From CAZSPL01 sp964608735 (GTDB taxonomy: Bacteria > JAJVIF01 > JAPKYR01 > CAZSPL01): a DNA stretch of 10,843 bases. How positions within the stretch are numbered: the stretch's first letter is position 1; each line of letters starts with the position of its first letter. Shown here piece by piece: positions 1 through 7,010 of the stretch. Location: contig CAZSPL010000138.1 of assembly GCA_964608735.1 (NCBI GenBank), forward strand, positions 1-10,843, read 5' to 3'. The notes below the pieces were generated by a model that worked only from the letters and a program-made list of their open reading frames with translations, had not been told where the DNA came from and did not search any database. The position numbers were made by a program, and so were the translations under genes.

Positions 1-2
1 CC

Positions 3-956
3 ACTATCAGGCAGGGTCCAAATGCGGGGCTGGCGCTTATGCAGACATCATACAGCGAGTGGGCCCTGTTCAATCCCGAAGGCGGCGCGGGGCAGACTGT
101 CATACCGTTCATGACCACACCGGGCATGCTCATAATGGATATCGAGATATGCGAAACCACCGGCAGGATGGGCTTCCTCAGCCAGTTCAACCCGAGGATT
201 ATCATGTTCTACGACCCCGAAGGTAACGAGCTTGGCGAATTTTCCGACCCGAACCTCGATAACTTCACCGGCGCGATTACCTGCATGGATTTCGACAAGT
301 ACGGCGACATGTGGGCCGTCACCAAGACCGGCGATACCGTCGAAGACCGGGTTTTCGAAATAAGGCATTACGCGATGATAGAGGATGAGCCTTTCTATAT
401 CCCTATTGCCGAGGATACGGTCGATATAACCGGCCTCGCGATGACCGGGCCCGTCGACGGCTACGGCGTTGGCGACATTGGAATATCATTCTACCTGCAC
501 AGGTTGTTCGTATTCACCGCCAGCTATTCCGACGGCGGCTCCAACAAACTGACATCGTGGGACCTGAACACCAGTCCCCCCACATTGCTCAACAGCCTCC
601 AGGACCCCTACCCTCCGTTCACGAGGCACAACATCTTCGGAAATACCGGCGCTCTCAGCAGGATGGATGTCGATGTCGATCACCGGTTCCCCCAGGATAA
701 GTATGAGCAGTGCAGGATCTACCTGTTCGCCTCGATCTATACCGGCGATATCGACCACTGGATAATCCGCATCGACGGCGATTTGAATATCCTCGATGAA
801 GGGGAGATCTATACCGTCGAATTTCCCGCCGACTTCGACAGGGTCCCACAGTGCGCAGTCATCAATGACTGGGGGCCGTCGGCAAGCGCGAATATCATCG
901 GCATAGAATGGAAATCGCACAATTTCGTGGACTGGCCCGTGCCTTCGAACTGGTAG
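3..956 (+). CDS. C-terminal part of a probable secreted beta-propeller-like protein (5' truncated by window)
   Basis: The frame is open from base 3, so the first in-frame ATG at 39 is very probably internal and the true start lies upstream of the window. The visible protein is about 317 residues, rich in beta-type, aromatic and Asp/Gly residues. It has no membrane segment and no Cys pattern. Stretches such as RIIMFYDPEGNELGEF, ITCMDFDKYGDMWAV and WIIRIDGDLNILDEGEIY resemble blade strands of propeller proteins, in which a line about the current value is followed by a 'DxxG' turn. I do not see a regular repeat like those in the two lipoproteins of this window, and I recognise no catalytic motif. 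The stop at 954-956 lies 97 bases before the next gene on the same strand, so co-transcription is possible. The propeller assignment is inferred from composition only; that it is a real coding region is supported by length and codon pattern. Confidence 0.75.
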   Translation, partial: TIRQGPNAGLALMQTSYSEWALFNPEGGAGQTVIPFMTTPGMLIMDIEICETTGRMGFLSQFNPRIIMFYDPEGNELGEFSDPNLDNFTGAITCMDFDKYGDMWAVTKTGDTVEDRVFEIRHYAMIEDEPFYIPIAEDTVDITGLAMTGPVDGYGVGDIGISFYLHRLFVFTASYSDGGSNKLTSWDLNTSPPTLLNSLQDPYPPFTRHNIFGNTGALSRMDVDVDHRFPQDKYEQCRIYLFASIYTGDIDHWIIRIDGDLNILDEGEIYTVEFPADFDRVPQCAVINDWGPSASANIIGIEWKSHNFVDWPVPSNW

Positions 957-992
957 AATGCCGGCACGCACCGCAAACCGTTCCCGCCGCCG

Positions 993-1019
993 GTGTAGTA
1001 TTTCAAGGGCGTGTAGTAT
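993..1019 (+). repeat. Short direct repeat GTGTAGTAT x2, upstream of the lipoprotein gene
   Basis: GTGTAGTAT occurs at 993-1001 and again at 1011-1019, exactly 18 bases apart, in the 97-base gap between the first two genes. Each copy contains TAGTAT, a partial match to a -10 box. It could be a tandem promoter or operator element for the gene at 1054, but no good -35 was found and chance cannot be excluded. Confidence 0.3.
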
Positions 1020-1042
1020 CAAAATAGATGAGAATGGTTTCC

Positions 1043-1047
1043 GGAGG
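1043..1047 (+). promoter_or_regulatory. Shine-Dalgarno GGAGG that fixes a GTG start
   Basis: GGAGG ends six bases before GTG at 1054. Starting there gives an immediate lipoprotein signal peptide (MRFSSFLFIII...LPSC). Starting at the upstream ATG at 958 would put about 32 polar, Arg-rich residues in front of that signal, and it has no ribosome binding site. Confidence 0.85.
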
Positions 1048-1053
1048 CTGACA

Positions 1054-3798
1054 GTGAGATTCTCTTCTTTTCTTTTCATTATCATTTTCATCTCCTTAAT
1101 ACTCCCGTCATGTTCGGGGCTGACTGCATCCACCCCGGAAACTCCCGCCGACTCGGTCCCGCTGAATACCGCCCTCGCGGCATCCACCAATCCCGGACCG
1201 GTGCATCTATGGGGCATGTACGACGTTCTCCTCGACCCGGTTAATAAAACCGCCGTCGTGCAGCCCGACCGAAGCGCCCAGTACGCCGTCAATGTCGTCA
1301 AATTCCTCAACGACGACCCGTCCAGCATGCATATCGATATAGCGGGAGTACATACCGGAACCTATGGAACCGTCATCTATGTCGACGTCACCCTCATACA
1401 TCCATTCCCCGGCATGCCCGGCTTCGACGGCTACGATGTCAGGGGTGTATTGATGGGAACCGGCTCGGGCGTTCTCGCATATAACCCCGACCTGATATAT
1501 CCGAATCCCGATATCGACCAGTCCATCGACGGCATCTACACCGGCGCGGCTGACAAGCCGGATGGTTATACCCGCTGGTTCAACAAACCGGAATTTTCGA
1601 CCGGCGGCGTTCCGATGTTCTCATACACCCAGGGCAACCAGGCGCCGCAGGATTTTTCCCCCACCGCCACATTGTGTCCATACAAATATTTCGCCGACGG
1701 CCTTGGCGCGACCGATGACGCATCCGAATGGCTCAAGGCGCATCCCACAAGCTATGGCTCATTCAAATCGGGAAGCGCTAACACGCGGCGCTACGCCGTG
1801 AGATTTCCACCCGGCACGCAGTTCAAATTCGGTTATGCGGTCATCGCATCGTGGGCGGGACAGAGTCCCTATAACCATCCCGCGATGGCGGATGAAGCGG
1901 TCACTGCCGAAGCGGATGTAGTGAAAGACATCTACTATGAAAGCCCCTCGAACTTCGGCGGCGACTTGATAGCCGATTTCACCCTCTACGCATGGAAAGG
2001 GCTTCCCACGACCATCGTCATCGAATCCACGGTCTTCACATCGAATCATACACTCACGCCCGCCGAGATGACGCCCATCGCAACCGGCTCCAACTATGCC
2101 ACGTGGCACATCGAGATTCCCGCCGACAATGTCCAGGGCTCCGATGGCAACGAATTCTGGGTTATCGCCGAATATGGCGACTCCAACTACAAAAACAATT
2201 TCGGTACATACAACCTCGCCGGCGATGACCTCCTCGCGGCCGCTTTCCGATTCGACCTCCCGGTCATAAGCGACTGCGGACTCCTCATGTGGGCGAAGAA
2301 AGCGGGCGGACAACTCACCGACCGCGGACGTTCCATGGTGGCTCTCTCGAACGATAAAATCGTCGTGACCGGCGAATTCAGCCAGGTATTCCCGCCCACG
2401 GAACTCGAAAATATCCCCGCGACATTCGGCCCCGGCGAGCCGAACGAAACCGTACTCGTCGACCCGAAGCTCGGCGATATCTTCGTCGCGTGCTTCAATC
2501 CATCCGACGGCACGCTCTTCTGGGCGAAGCGCGCGGGCGGCACCGGCTACGATTGCGCCCTCGGCATCACCGCGCTCTCGGACGACTCCGTTGTGATTAC
2601 CGGTTTCTATGGGGCTACCAGCTACAGCGGCGCCGCGGGAGCGGTTTTCGGTGAAGGGGAACTCGGCGAGACGTTTCTTGAAGGCACCAGCCAGAATGGG
2701 AATTTCTTCATCGCGAGATACATGCCCGACGGCTCGTTGTTGTGGGCGAAGCGCGCAATCGGAGAGCCGTACTACAATAATGAAAACACCGAACGCGGAC
2801 ACGCCGTGACATCACTCTCCGACGACCGCATCATCGCCACCGGCGTGTTCGGCAACAAGGCGATTTTCGGCGAGAATGAGCCGAACGAAACCGCGCTGTA
2901 CTACGACCCCTACTATTGGGATATCTTCATCGCGTGCTACAACCCCGACGGCACGCTCGCATGGGCGCGTCGCGACGGCGGCAGCGAGCTTGAAAGGCCA
3001 TTGGGAATAACCGCGCTCGCCAATAACGATTTCGTGATAACCGGCGAGTTCGGCACGCAGGATGTCAAACCCGCGACATTCGGCGACGGAGACCCGAACG
3101 AAATCAGCCTCTACACCGTCGGCGGAGATGATATTTTTATCGCACGTTATAACTCCGGCGGCGTGCTTCAATGGGCGAAACGCGCCGGCGGCGTATGCAA
3201 CGACGCGGGATACGCGGTCGCGGCGATGTCCGACAACACGGTCGTGGTAACCGGCTCGTACGGCAACTATGGCGACCCCGACGAAGGCCCCGCGACATTC
3301 GGCCCCGGCGAACCCGGACAGGTAATTCTCCCCCACGCGGGATGGGACGATATCTTCGTCGCACGATACTCCACCAACGGCTCGCTGATGTGGGCGCGAC
3401 GAGCCGCCGGTGAAAGCCAGGAAATCGGCCACGGGATTACGGTTCTGTCGGACAACAAGTTCGCCATCGCCGGTGAATTCTGGGATACGATTACCTTCGG
3501 CGAGGGTGATCCTGATGAAACCACCCTCGATACATACCCCAACTCCGACCCGAATTTTGTCTACAGCGATATCTTCGTCGCCTGGTACAATCCCGACGGC
3601 ACCATTTCGTGCGCGACATCATCCGGCGGCAAATCATACGACAACGCCTACGCTTGCACATCCCTGCCGGATGACTCGGTCGTCGCGTCGGGTGACTTCG
3701 CCGGCACCTACGGCGCAACATTCGGCGGCGGCGAAGCCAACGAAGTCACCTACTACGGCCAGGGCATCGAATTCTTCGTGGCGAGGTACTTGGAGTAA
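1054..3798 (+). CDS. Lipoprotein with conserved N-terminal domain and seven FGxGExNE-type propeller repeats
   Basis: The product is 914 aa from the GTG start. Residues 1-20 form a signal peptide with lipobox LPSC (Cys20). Ser at +2 would favour the outer membrane if the Lol +2 rule applies here. Residues about 48-405 form an uncharacterised domain with blocks LWGMYDV (52-58), VVKFLN, LIHPFPG (114-120), GYDVRGVLM, DGYTRWFNKPEF (170-181), YKYFADGL (210-217) and SPYNHPA. The same blocks, in the same order, occur in the minus-strand lipoprotein at 7885-10476. Residues about 409-914 hold seven repeats of roughly 60-80 aa with the pattern W-A-[KR]-R-A-G-G, LSDDxxVVTGxF, A-T-F-G-x-G-E-x-N-E, D-I-F-[VI]-A-R-Y, N-P-D-G-x-L. 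This suggests a single seven-bladed beta-propeller on the cell surface or facing the periplasm. The last repeat is slightly degenerate and ends in FFVARYLE. Function is unknown; binding or scaffold roles are typical of such propellers. No protease or glycosidase motif was seen. Confidence 0.9.
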   Translation: MRFSSFLFIIIFISLILPSCSGLTASTPETPADSVPLNTALAASTNPGPVHLWGMYDVLLDPVNKTAVVQPDRSAQYAVNVVKFLNDDPSSMHIDIAGVHTGTYGTVIYVDVTLIHPFPGMPGFDGYDVRGVLMGTGSGVLAYNPDLIYPNPDIDQSIDGIYTGAADKPDGYTRWFNKPEFSTGGVPMFSYTQGNQAPQDFSPTATLCPYKYFADGLGATDDASEWLKAHPTSYGSFKSGSANTRRYAVRFPPGTQFKFGYAVIASWAGQSPYNHPAMADEAVTAEADVVKDIYYESPSNFGGDLIADFTLYAWKGLPTTIVIESTVFTSNHTLTPAEMTPIATGSNYATWHIEIPADNVQGSDGNEFWVIAEYGDSNYKNNFGTYNLAGDDLLAAAFRFDLPVISDCGLLMWAKKAGGQLTDRGRSMVALSNDKIVVTGEFSQVFPPTELENIPATFGPGEPNETVLVDPKLGDIFVACFNPSDGTLFWAKRAGGTGYDCALGITALSDDSVVITGFYGATSYSGAAGAVFGEGELGETFLEGTSQNGNFFIARYMPDGSLLWAKRAIGEPYYNNENTERGHAVTSLSDDRIIATGVFGNKAIFGENEPNETALYYDPYYWDIFIACYNPDGTLAWARRDGGSELERPLGITALANNDFVITGEFGTQDVKPATFGDGDPNEISLYTVGGDDIFIARYNSGGVLQWAKRAGGVCNDAGYAVAAMSDNTVVVTGSYGNYGDPDEGPATFGPGEPGQVILPHAGWDDIFVARYSTNGSLMWARRAAGESQEIGHGITVLSDNKFAIAGEFWDTITFGEGDPDETTLDTYPNSDPNFVYSDIFVAWYNPDGTISCATSSGGKSYDNAYACTSLPDDSVVASGDFAGTYGATFGGGEANEVTYYGQGIEFFVARYLE

Positions 3799-3879
3799 CA
3801 TAGCTCGAAATCCCCGATTTGTTAGATAAAACCTTGATCTCGTTTAGTTCCCTGAGAACAAAAGCCTCGCACCGAGAGG

Positions 3880-3908
3880 TTCACGTTGGATGAGAGGGAT
3901 GTTATAAT
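3880..3908 (+). promoter_or_regulatory. Sigma-70 promoter with extended -10, for the gene at 3989
   Basis: A -35-like TTCACG (3880-3885) is followed by a 17-base spacer and a perfect TATAAT (3903-3908), preceded by TGT, which gives the extended -10 form TGnTATAAT. The predicted transcript start near 3915 would leave a leader of about 75 bases before the ATG at 3989. The promoter suggests that this gene is transcribed separately from the lipoprotein gene upstream. Confidence 0.65.
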
Positions 3909-3988
3909 CAGCTGCGAGATGTTCGGCATCGTATCCACGTATACCGTTATATTTAGGAAATGAAGCTTTGCTTCGCGGGAGGTCGCGT

Positions 3989-4603
3989 ATGTCTACATTA
4001 GTGGCAGTTCTGGTCATTGTGATAATCGGGGGTGGCGCTTTCGCAATTATCTCCGGGCAGTCGAAGAAAAAACGTGAGAAGGACGCCCGGTTCGCCGAAT
4101 CGATGGGGATGGAATTTCAGGAAAAAGTCGCCGGCTCTCATCCGGGATTCACGGGTTCCCATGAGGGATTGCCCTTCAAGATCTGGAACGAAACCGACAC
4201 CGACAGCGATTACTCATCAGTCCTGCATGTCGCGGAAATGAAGGCGGACAGGATGATTCCGTCGGATCTGGAGATAAGCGTTATACGAACAGCCGGCGCG
4301 GGGAAGTTCCTCGATAAGACCATAGGCAAGATCGGGGGGGAAAAGGTTGAATTTGATGACAGTGAATTTAACGAGAGGGCTATAGTTAAGTGCCAGGATG
4401 CCGATCTGGCAAGAACCCTCGTGAATCAGGACATACGGCTGAAATTGAAAGCGGTCGAAAAAGGCAGGTTCCGTGTGAAAAAGGATTCAGTACGGTTTGA
4501 CGATTCCGGCCAGGCTCAAAAGAACGAAGGGAATTTAAAAGCCGTGGTTCCCGTACTCGCCCTTCTTACCCGGGAACTGAACAAATTGCCTCCCGGGAAT
4601 TGA
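3989..4603 (+). CDS. Small protein with one N-terminal membrane anchor, unknown function
   Basis: The product is 204 aa. ATG at 3989 is chosen because GGGAGG (3977-3982) precedes it by six bases; an in-frame TTG at 3968 lies upstream of that site. Residues 3-22 (TLVAVLVIVIIGGGAFAIIS) form a single hydrophobic helix followed by SKKKREK, so the positive-inside rule puts the C-terminal domain in the cytoplasm. That domain (about 32-204) is mixed alpha/beta and without Cys clusters. It has an early stretch MGMEFQEKVAG...FTGSHEGLPFKIWNET, a central strand LEISVIR, a block KIGGEKVEFDDSEFNERAIVKC, and a C-terminal helix VVPVLALLTRELNKL. This order (short TM helix, 'G.. l.F.. v.G...G.pf.i', then 'G...FD..F...') is one I associate with a loose group of bacterial membrane-anchored hypothetical proteins, but I cannot name a family. 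It has its own promoter at 3880-3908. Confidence 0.8.
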   Translation: MSTLVAVLVIVIIGGGAFAIISGQSKKKREKDARFAESMGMEFQEKVAGSHPGFTGSHEGLPFKIWNETDTDSDYSSVLHVAEMKADRMIPSDLEISVIRTAGAGKFLDKTIGKIGGEKVEFDDSEFNERAIVKCQDADLARTLVNQDIRLKLKAVEKGRFRVKKDSVRFDDSGQAQKNEGNLKAVVPVLALLTRELNKLPPGN

Positions 4604-4618
4604 CCGGCCCGTGTATCT

Positions 4619-4645
4619 AAAAACCGCGCCGGATGCGGCGCGGTT
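4619..4645 (-). terminator. Rho-independent terminator on the minus strand
   Basis: A perfect 9-bp stem (4622-4630 with 4637-4645, AACCGCGCC / GGCGCGGTT) encloses a six-base loop. On the minus strand it runs directly into TTTTT (AAAAA at 4619-4623 on the plus strand). On the plus strand no T tract follows, so it does not suit the gene ending at 4603. It lies 23 bases beyond the stop of the minus-strand remnant at 4668, as expected for that lost gene. Confidence 0.7.
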
Positions 4646-4667
4646 GATCGTTCGGAATATTCAGCGT

Positions 4668-4830
4668 CTACCAGTCTCCATCGGGCGGGAACTTGCTGAT
4701 GAAACTGTCAGAGACCCAATCGGAGAAATGCCCCTCGTGGATATCCTCCCCGGCAACGCGGCTCCGAATCCGCGTTTTCCCTACCACCCGCCCCCGATAT
4801 GCATTATCATGTGCCGCCGCGGTGAATCTG
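4668..4830 (-). pseudogene. Decayed 3' end of a propeller-repeat (SBBP-like) lipoprotein gene
   Basis: Read on the minus strand, the last residues before the TAG at 4668-4670 are GEDIHEGHFSDWVSDSFISK followed by FPPDGDW. They align with the C-terminus of the intact lipoprotein at 7885 (GADEDMHYTNGGRDIFLMK followed by MLPNGYW) and with its repeats (DSFICKF, DAYLSKF, DVFLTKY). Both end in aromatic-K-x-P-x-G-x-W-stop. Further upstream, NAYRGRVVGKT...AGEDI keeps the spacing of 'NLYVTGYFDGT...PGPGVD' (19 residues from N to G) but has lost the VDFDPG core, as if by compensating frameshifts. No signal peptide or N-terminal domain remains. The paired terminator at 4619-4645 is intact. It fills the gap between two plus-strand genes. 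The homology was judged by eye over one repeat only. Confidence 0.5.
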
Positions 4831-4849
4831 CGGCTTGTGGCGCATAGAG

Positions 4850-5587
4850 ATGACAAATTTTAAGCATAAAATAAACTCCTTCGACTTTGAGCCCGGACGC
4901 AAGCTGGGCGGCAAATACGAAGTCATGTCAAAGCTCGGTGAAGGATGGGAAGGCGAAGTCTACCTGGTGAAAGAGAATGCCACAGGCATCGAGCGCGCGG
5001 CCAAGTTCTTCTTCCCTCACCGCAACCCGCAAGATAAGGCTCTCAATTTCTATGCGAAAAAACTGCATAAACTCCGAAACTGCCGGACGTTAATCCACTA
5101 CATCACGCACGAGAAGTTCAGGTTCAAGAATACTCCGTTGACGTTCCTCGTTTCGGATTACATCGAGGGCGAGATACTGCTCGATCTCCTGAAGCGTCAG
5201 CCCGGCAAGCGCCTCGATTATTTCCAGGGATTGCACCTGCTCTACAGCCTTGCACTCGCGGTCGAGGAAATCCACAAGCTTCGCGATTACCATGGCGACC
5301 TGCATAGTGGAAATGTAATGGTTCGCCATCTCGGCCTCGGCTTCGATGTAAAGCTACTCGATTTCTACCCCCTCGGAACATCAAAAAAAGAAGGGATCAA
5401 GGATGACATCTGCGACGTCATCAAAATCTTTTATGATTCGATCGGCGGCAGGAAGTGGTACGCCAAACATCCCCCGGTGGTCAAATCAATCTGCTGCGGT
5501 CTGAAACGCGGCTTGATCCTCAAGAAATTCCGCACGATCAGCACCCTCCGAAAGCATCTCGAAACCATGACGTGGGATGATGCTTAA
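4850..5587 (+). CDS. Compact Ser/Thr-type protein kinase
   Basis: The product is 245 aa from the ATG at 4850. An in-frame TTG at 4835 would add five residues, and neither start has a strong ribosome binding site. A kinase fold is clear: glycine loop LGEGWEGEVY (29-38), ATP-binding lysine in RAAKFF (Lys52), hinge-like FLVSDYIEGE (99-108), catalytic loop HGDLHSGN (148-155, with Asp150 as base and Asn155 as metal ligand), and metal Asp171 in LLDFYP where most kinases have DFG. DDICDVIKIFYDSIGG (185-200) fits helix F. There is no APE motif and the activation segment is very short, so the C-lobe is minimal. The wording around GGKYEV, FFFPHRNP, YAKKLHKLR and CCGLKRGLILKKFRT matches a cytosolic kinase family that I recall in diverse Proteobacteria; this is from memory and was not searched. 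No TM segment or sensor domain is present. The substrate is unknown. No strong promoter was seen in the remnant DNA upstream. Confidence 0.88.
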   Translation: MTNFKHKINSFDFEPGRKLGGKYEVMSKLGEGWEGEVYLVKENATGIERAAKFFFPHRNPQDKALNFYAKKLHKLRNCRTLIHYITHEKFRFKNTPLTFLVSDYIEGEILLDLLKRQPGKRLDYFQGLHLLYSLALAVEEIHKLRDYHGDLHSGNVMVRHLGLGFDVKLLDFYPLGTSKKEGIKDDICDVIKIFYDSIGGRKWYAKHPPVVKSICCGLKRGLILKKFRTISTLRKHLETMTWDDA

Positions 5588-5615
5588 CCCGCGATAAAAA
5601 CCCCGGTAGCCCGCT

Positions 5616-5661
5616 AAAAGCCCTTGGATTCAGGCCGTTTAAACTGTTATCCTTTCAGGGC
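5616..5661 (-). terminator. Possible rho-independent terminator for the first MarR gene
   Basis: On the minus strand, GCCCT (5657-5661) pairs with AGGGC (5620-5624) and, after an internal bulge, GGAT pairs with ATCC (5649-5652 with 5626-5629). TTTT follows (AAAA at 5616-5619 on the plus strand). It begins 60 bases past the stop codon at 5721. The loop is long (19 bases), so this is a weak candidate. Confidence 0.35.
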
Positions 5662-5720
5662 ATTCGCAAAGTCGGAAACGAATCGTATATTCAGCGGGGC
5701 GGCTGTTTACACCAAGGCGG

Positions 5721-6257
5721 CTAATCCTCCGTTTTAGAGGAATCATTGAGCCCCTTCTCGAAGACATCTACTATCTCTTCCCAGACCTCTATTAGCATCT
5801 TCAGCTTCTTTTCCGGGAACCCTTTTATGAGAGCTTCAATGCCGCACAAATTCGCTCCGTGGATTTTTTCCAGTAGAGCGAAACCCGTGGGCGTAAGTTT
5901 CAGCTGAACTTCACGCCTGTCTTTTCCCTGCCTTTTACGCTCTATCAATCCCCTCTTTTCAAGGTTGTCCGCGATCCGAACTACCGTGCTGGGAGTAAGA
6001 AACGACGCATTTGCTATTTCGGTTGTGTTCGAAGCTCCGTCCATCGCCAGCATCGACCTGAGCACGATCACCTGGGGTAATGAGGTATCATACTTGCTCA
6101 TGAGCCTTCTCGAGTGGATGTCTCGAAGCTGGATCATCCTTCGCATTGTCCTGGCAGCCCTCTTTTCAAGCTCACCATGATGAAGACATTGCGTGCGGTC
6201 GGCTCGGGACGGGGTTTTCTTTTTGATTACTTCCATGTGTACCGCTCTGTAATTCAT
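5721..6257 (-). CDS. MarR-family transcriptional regulator
   Basis: The product is 178 aa. The winged helix-turn-helix spans about residues 58-125: TSLPQVIVLRSML (helix 2), ASNTTEIANASFLTPSTVVR (helices 3-4, recognition helix near 87-101), DNLEKRGLIERKRQGKDRRE and VQLKLTPTGFALL (wing and strand). The DRR of the wing is typical of MarR proteins. Flanking helices at 29-55 and 135-170 would form the dimer interface. The N-terminal extension of about 28 residues, including IKKKTPSRADR, is basic and unusual in length. Translation could instead begin at Met8 (6236); neither start has a strong Shine-Dalgarno sequence. MarR proteins usually repress their own gene and neighbouring efflux or redox genes. 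Here the flanking genes are a kinase and a second MarR, so the target is unknown. The two MarR genes are separated by about 145 bases, so a separate promoter is likely. Confidence 0.9.
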   Translation of the reverse strand: MNYRAVHMEVIKKKTPSRADRTQCLHHGELEKRAARTMRRMIQLRDIHSRRLMSKYDTSLPQVIVLRSMLAMDGASNTTEIANASFLTPSTVVRIADNLEKRGLIERKRQGKDRREVQLKLTPTGFALLEKIHGANLCGIEALIKGFPEKKLKMLIEVWEEIVDVFEKGLNDSSKTED

Positions 6258-6403
6258 ATTTATTCATCAGCGAGACGCCGTGAAGTCTAACCCATTATCG
6301 ATATCATTTCAACACCAAAAATTGGACTGCCAATGAATGAAAACCGGATTCGATGGCGCGGAAACCGCTGTCGACAACGGCACCGATGGCTGCGCGCCGC
6401 AAG

Positions 6404-6904
6404 TTATCTGCAACGGCCATCTATAGTGCTTATCAGAACCTGGAGAACGCGGCATATCCTGTCCTTCTCATCTTCGGGAAGGTCCTTGAGAAATTTCATG
6501 AAACAAACCTCCTGGTCTATAATGGCGGCTTTCAAAGCTGCACTGCCATCCAGAGTTACCGTGACCTGTGTGCGACGCCTGTCAGCGGTTTCGCGGCACC
6601 TGTCGATGAAACCTTTCCCTTCAAGCCGGTCCAGGATTCCCACCATCGTGCTTGGGCTTGAGTAGATAGCGGCGGCAAGTTCTCCCGCCGTGCTGGATTC
6701 ATGGTTGTTGACGAGTGCGTTCAGGGTTAAAAGCTGCGGTATGGTAAGGTCCGATTCCGCCAGGAGTCTCTTGGAATCGGTCTCGAGCGCCTGCGAAATC
6801 ATCCTTACAACGGGCATGATCCCATTTTCGAACAGCCGTTCGCTCTCTTTATCGCTGGACGGGTCCCCGTATCCGTCTTCCGGGTCGCCTGGTTTCGATG
6901 CCAT
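6404..6904 (-). CDS. MarR-family transcriptional regulator (second, divergent copy)
   Basis: The product is 166 aa from the ATG at 6904. A TTG immediately upstream (6907) is equally in frame and sits seven bases from the GGAGGGAGG ribosome binding site, against ten for ATG, so the start is uncertain by one residue. The winged helix lies at about residues 53-120: LTIPQLLTLNAL, SSTAGELAAAIYSSPSTMVG (recognition helix), ILDRLEGKGFIDRCRETADRRRTQVTVTL (wing). The dimer helices are 25-50 and 120-160. The N-terminus (1-22) is acidic and probably disordered. Cys103, Cys134 and Cys151 are present, but no redox-switch arrangement can be claimed. It is clearly different in sequence from the first MarR, so the two are not a recent tandem duplication. 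The upstream region (6905-7130) holds repeats that could be its operator. Confidence 0.9.
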   Translation of the reverse strand: MASKPGDPEDGYGDPSSDKESERLFENGIMPVVRMISQALETDSKRLLAESDLTIPQLLTLNALVNNHESSTAGELAAAIYSSPSTMVGILDRLEGKGFIDRCRETADRRRTQVTVTLDGSAALKAAIIDQEVCFMKFLKDLPEDEKDRICRVLQVLISTIDGRCR

Positions 6905-7010
6905 CAAAGAGTCGCCTCCCTCCGGGCTGGTTGAAAATTATTTTCCTGTAAGCCCTTTTTAAAGCCATTCTCGACGTAATTCCCCATCACGTTGCATGTA
7001 TTTTTCCACA

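Noticed and set aside
958..1053. ATG at 958 as start of the plus-strand lipoprotein
   Set aside because: It has no Shine-Dalgarno sequence and would place an Arg-rich stretch before a clean lipoprotein signal peptide. GTG at 1054 has GGAGG six bases upstream.
486..1328. Minus-strand ORF of 280 codons across the first two genes
   Set aside because: It overlaps two well-supported plus-strand genes and their intergenic region and has no recognisable domain.
1759..2802. Long minus-strand ORF (347 codons) opposite the plus-strand lipoprotein
   Set aside because: It is antisense to a gene with clear signal peptide, domain and repeat structure. The predicted protein is Arg/Glu/Gly-rich with no motif, as expected from mirrored codon bias.
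2812..3432. Minus-strand ORF (206 codons) opposite the propeller repeats
   Set aside because: Its own apparent repeats (such as 'RAVG' and 'AECRG') are only the antisense reading of the plus-strand propeller repeats.
3803..3825. Short hairpin AAATC-CCC-GATTT after the plus-strand lipoprotein gene
   Set aside because: A five-base AT-rich stem without a following T tract is too weak to call a terminator.
4611..4847. Plus-strand ORF of 78 codons between the membrane protein and the kinase
   Set aside because: It has a GTG start without a ribosome binding site, runs through the terminator hairpin, and the opposite strand shows propeller-like sequence.
6360..6390. Near-palindrome around TGTCGACA past the second MarR gene
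   Set aside because: As RNA the loop would be only two bases and no proper T tract follows, so it was not called as a terminator; no other reason to assign a role.
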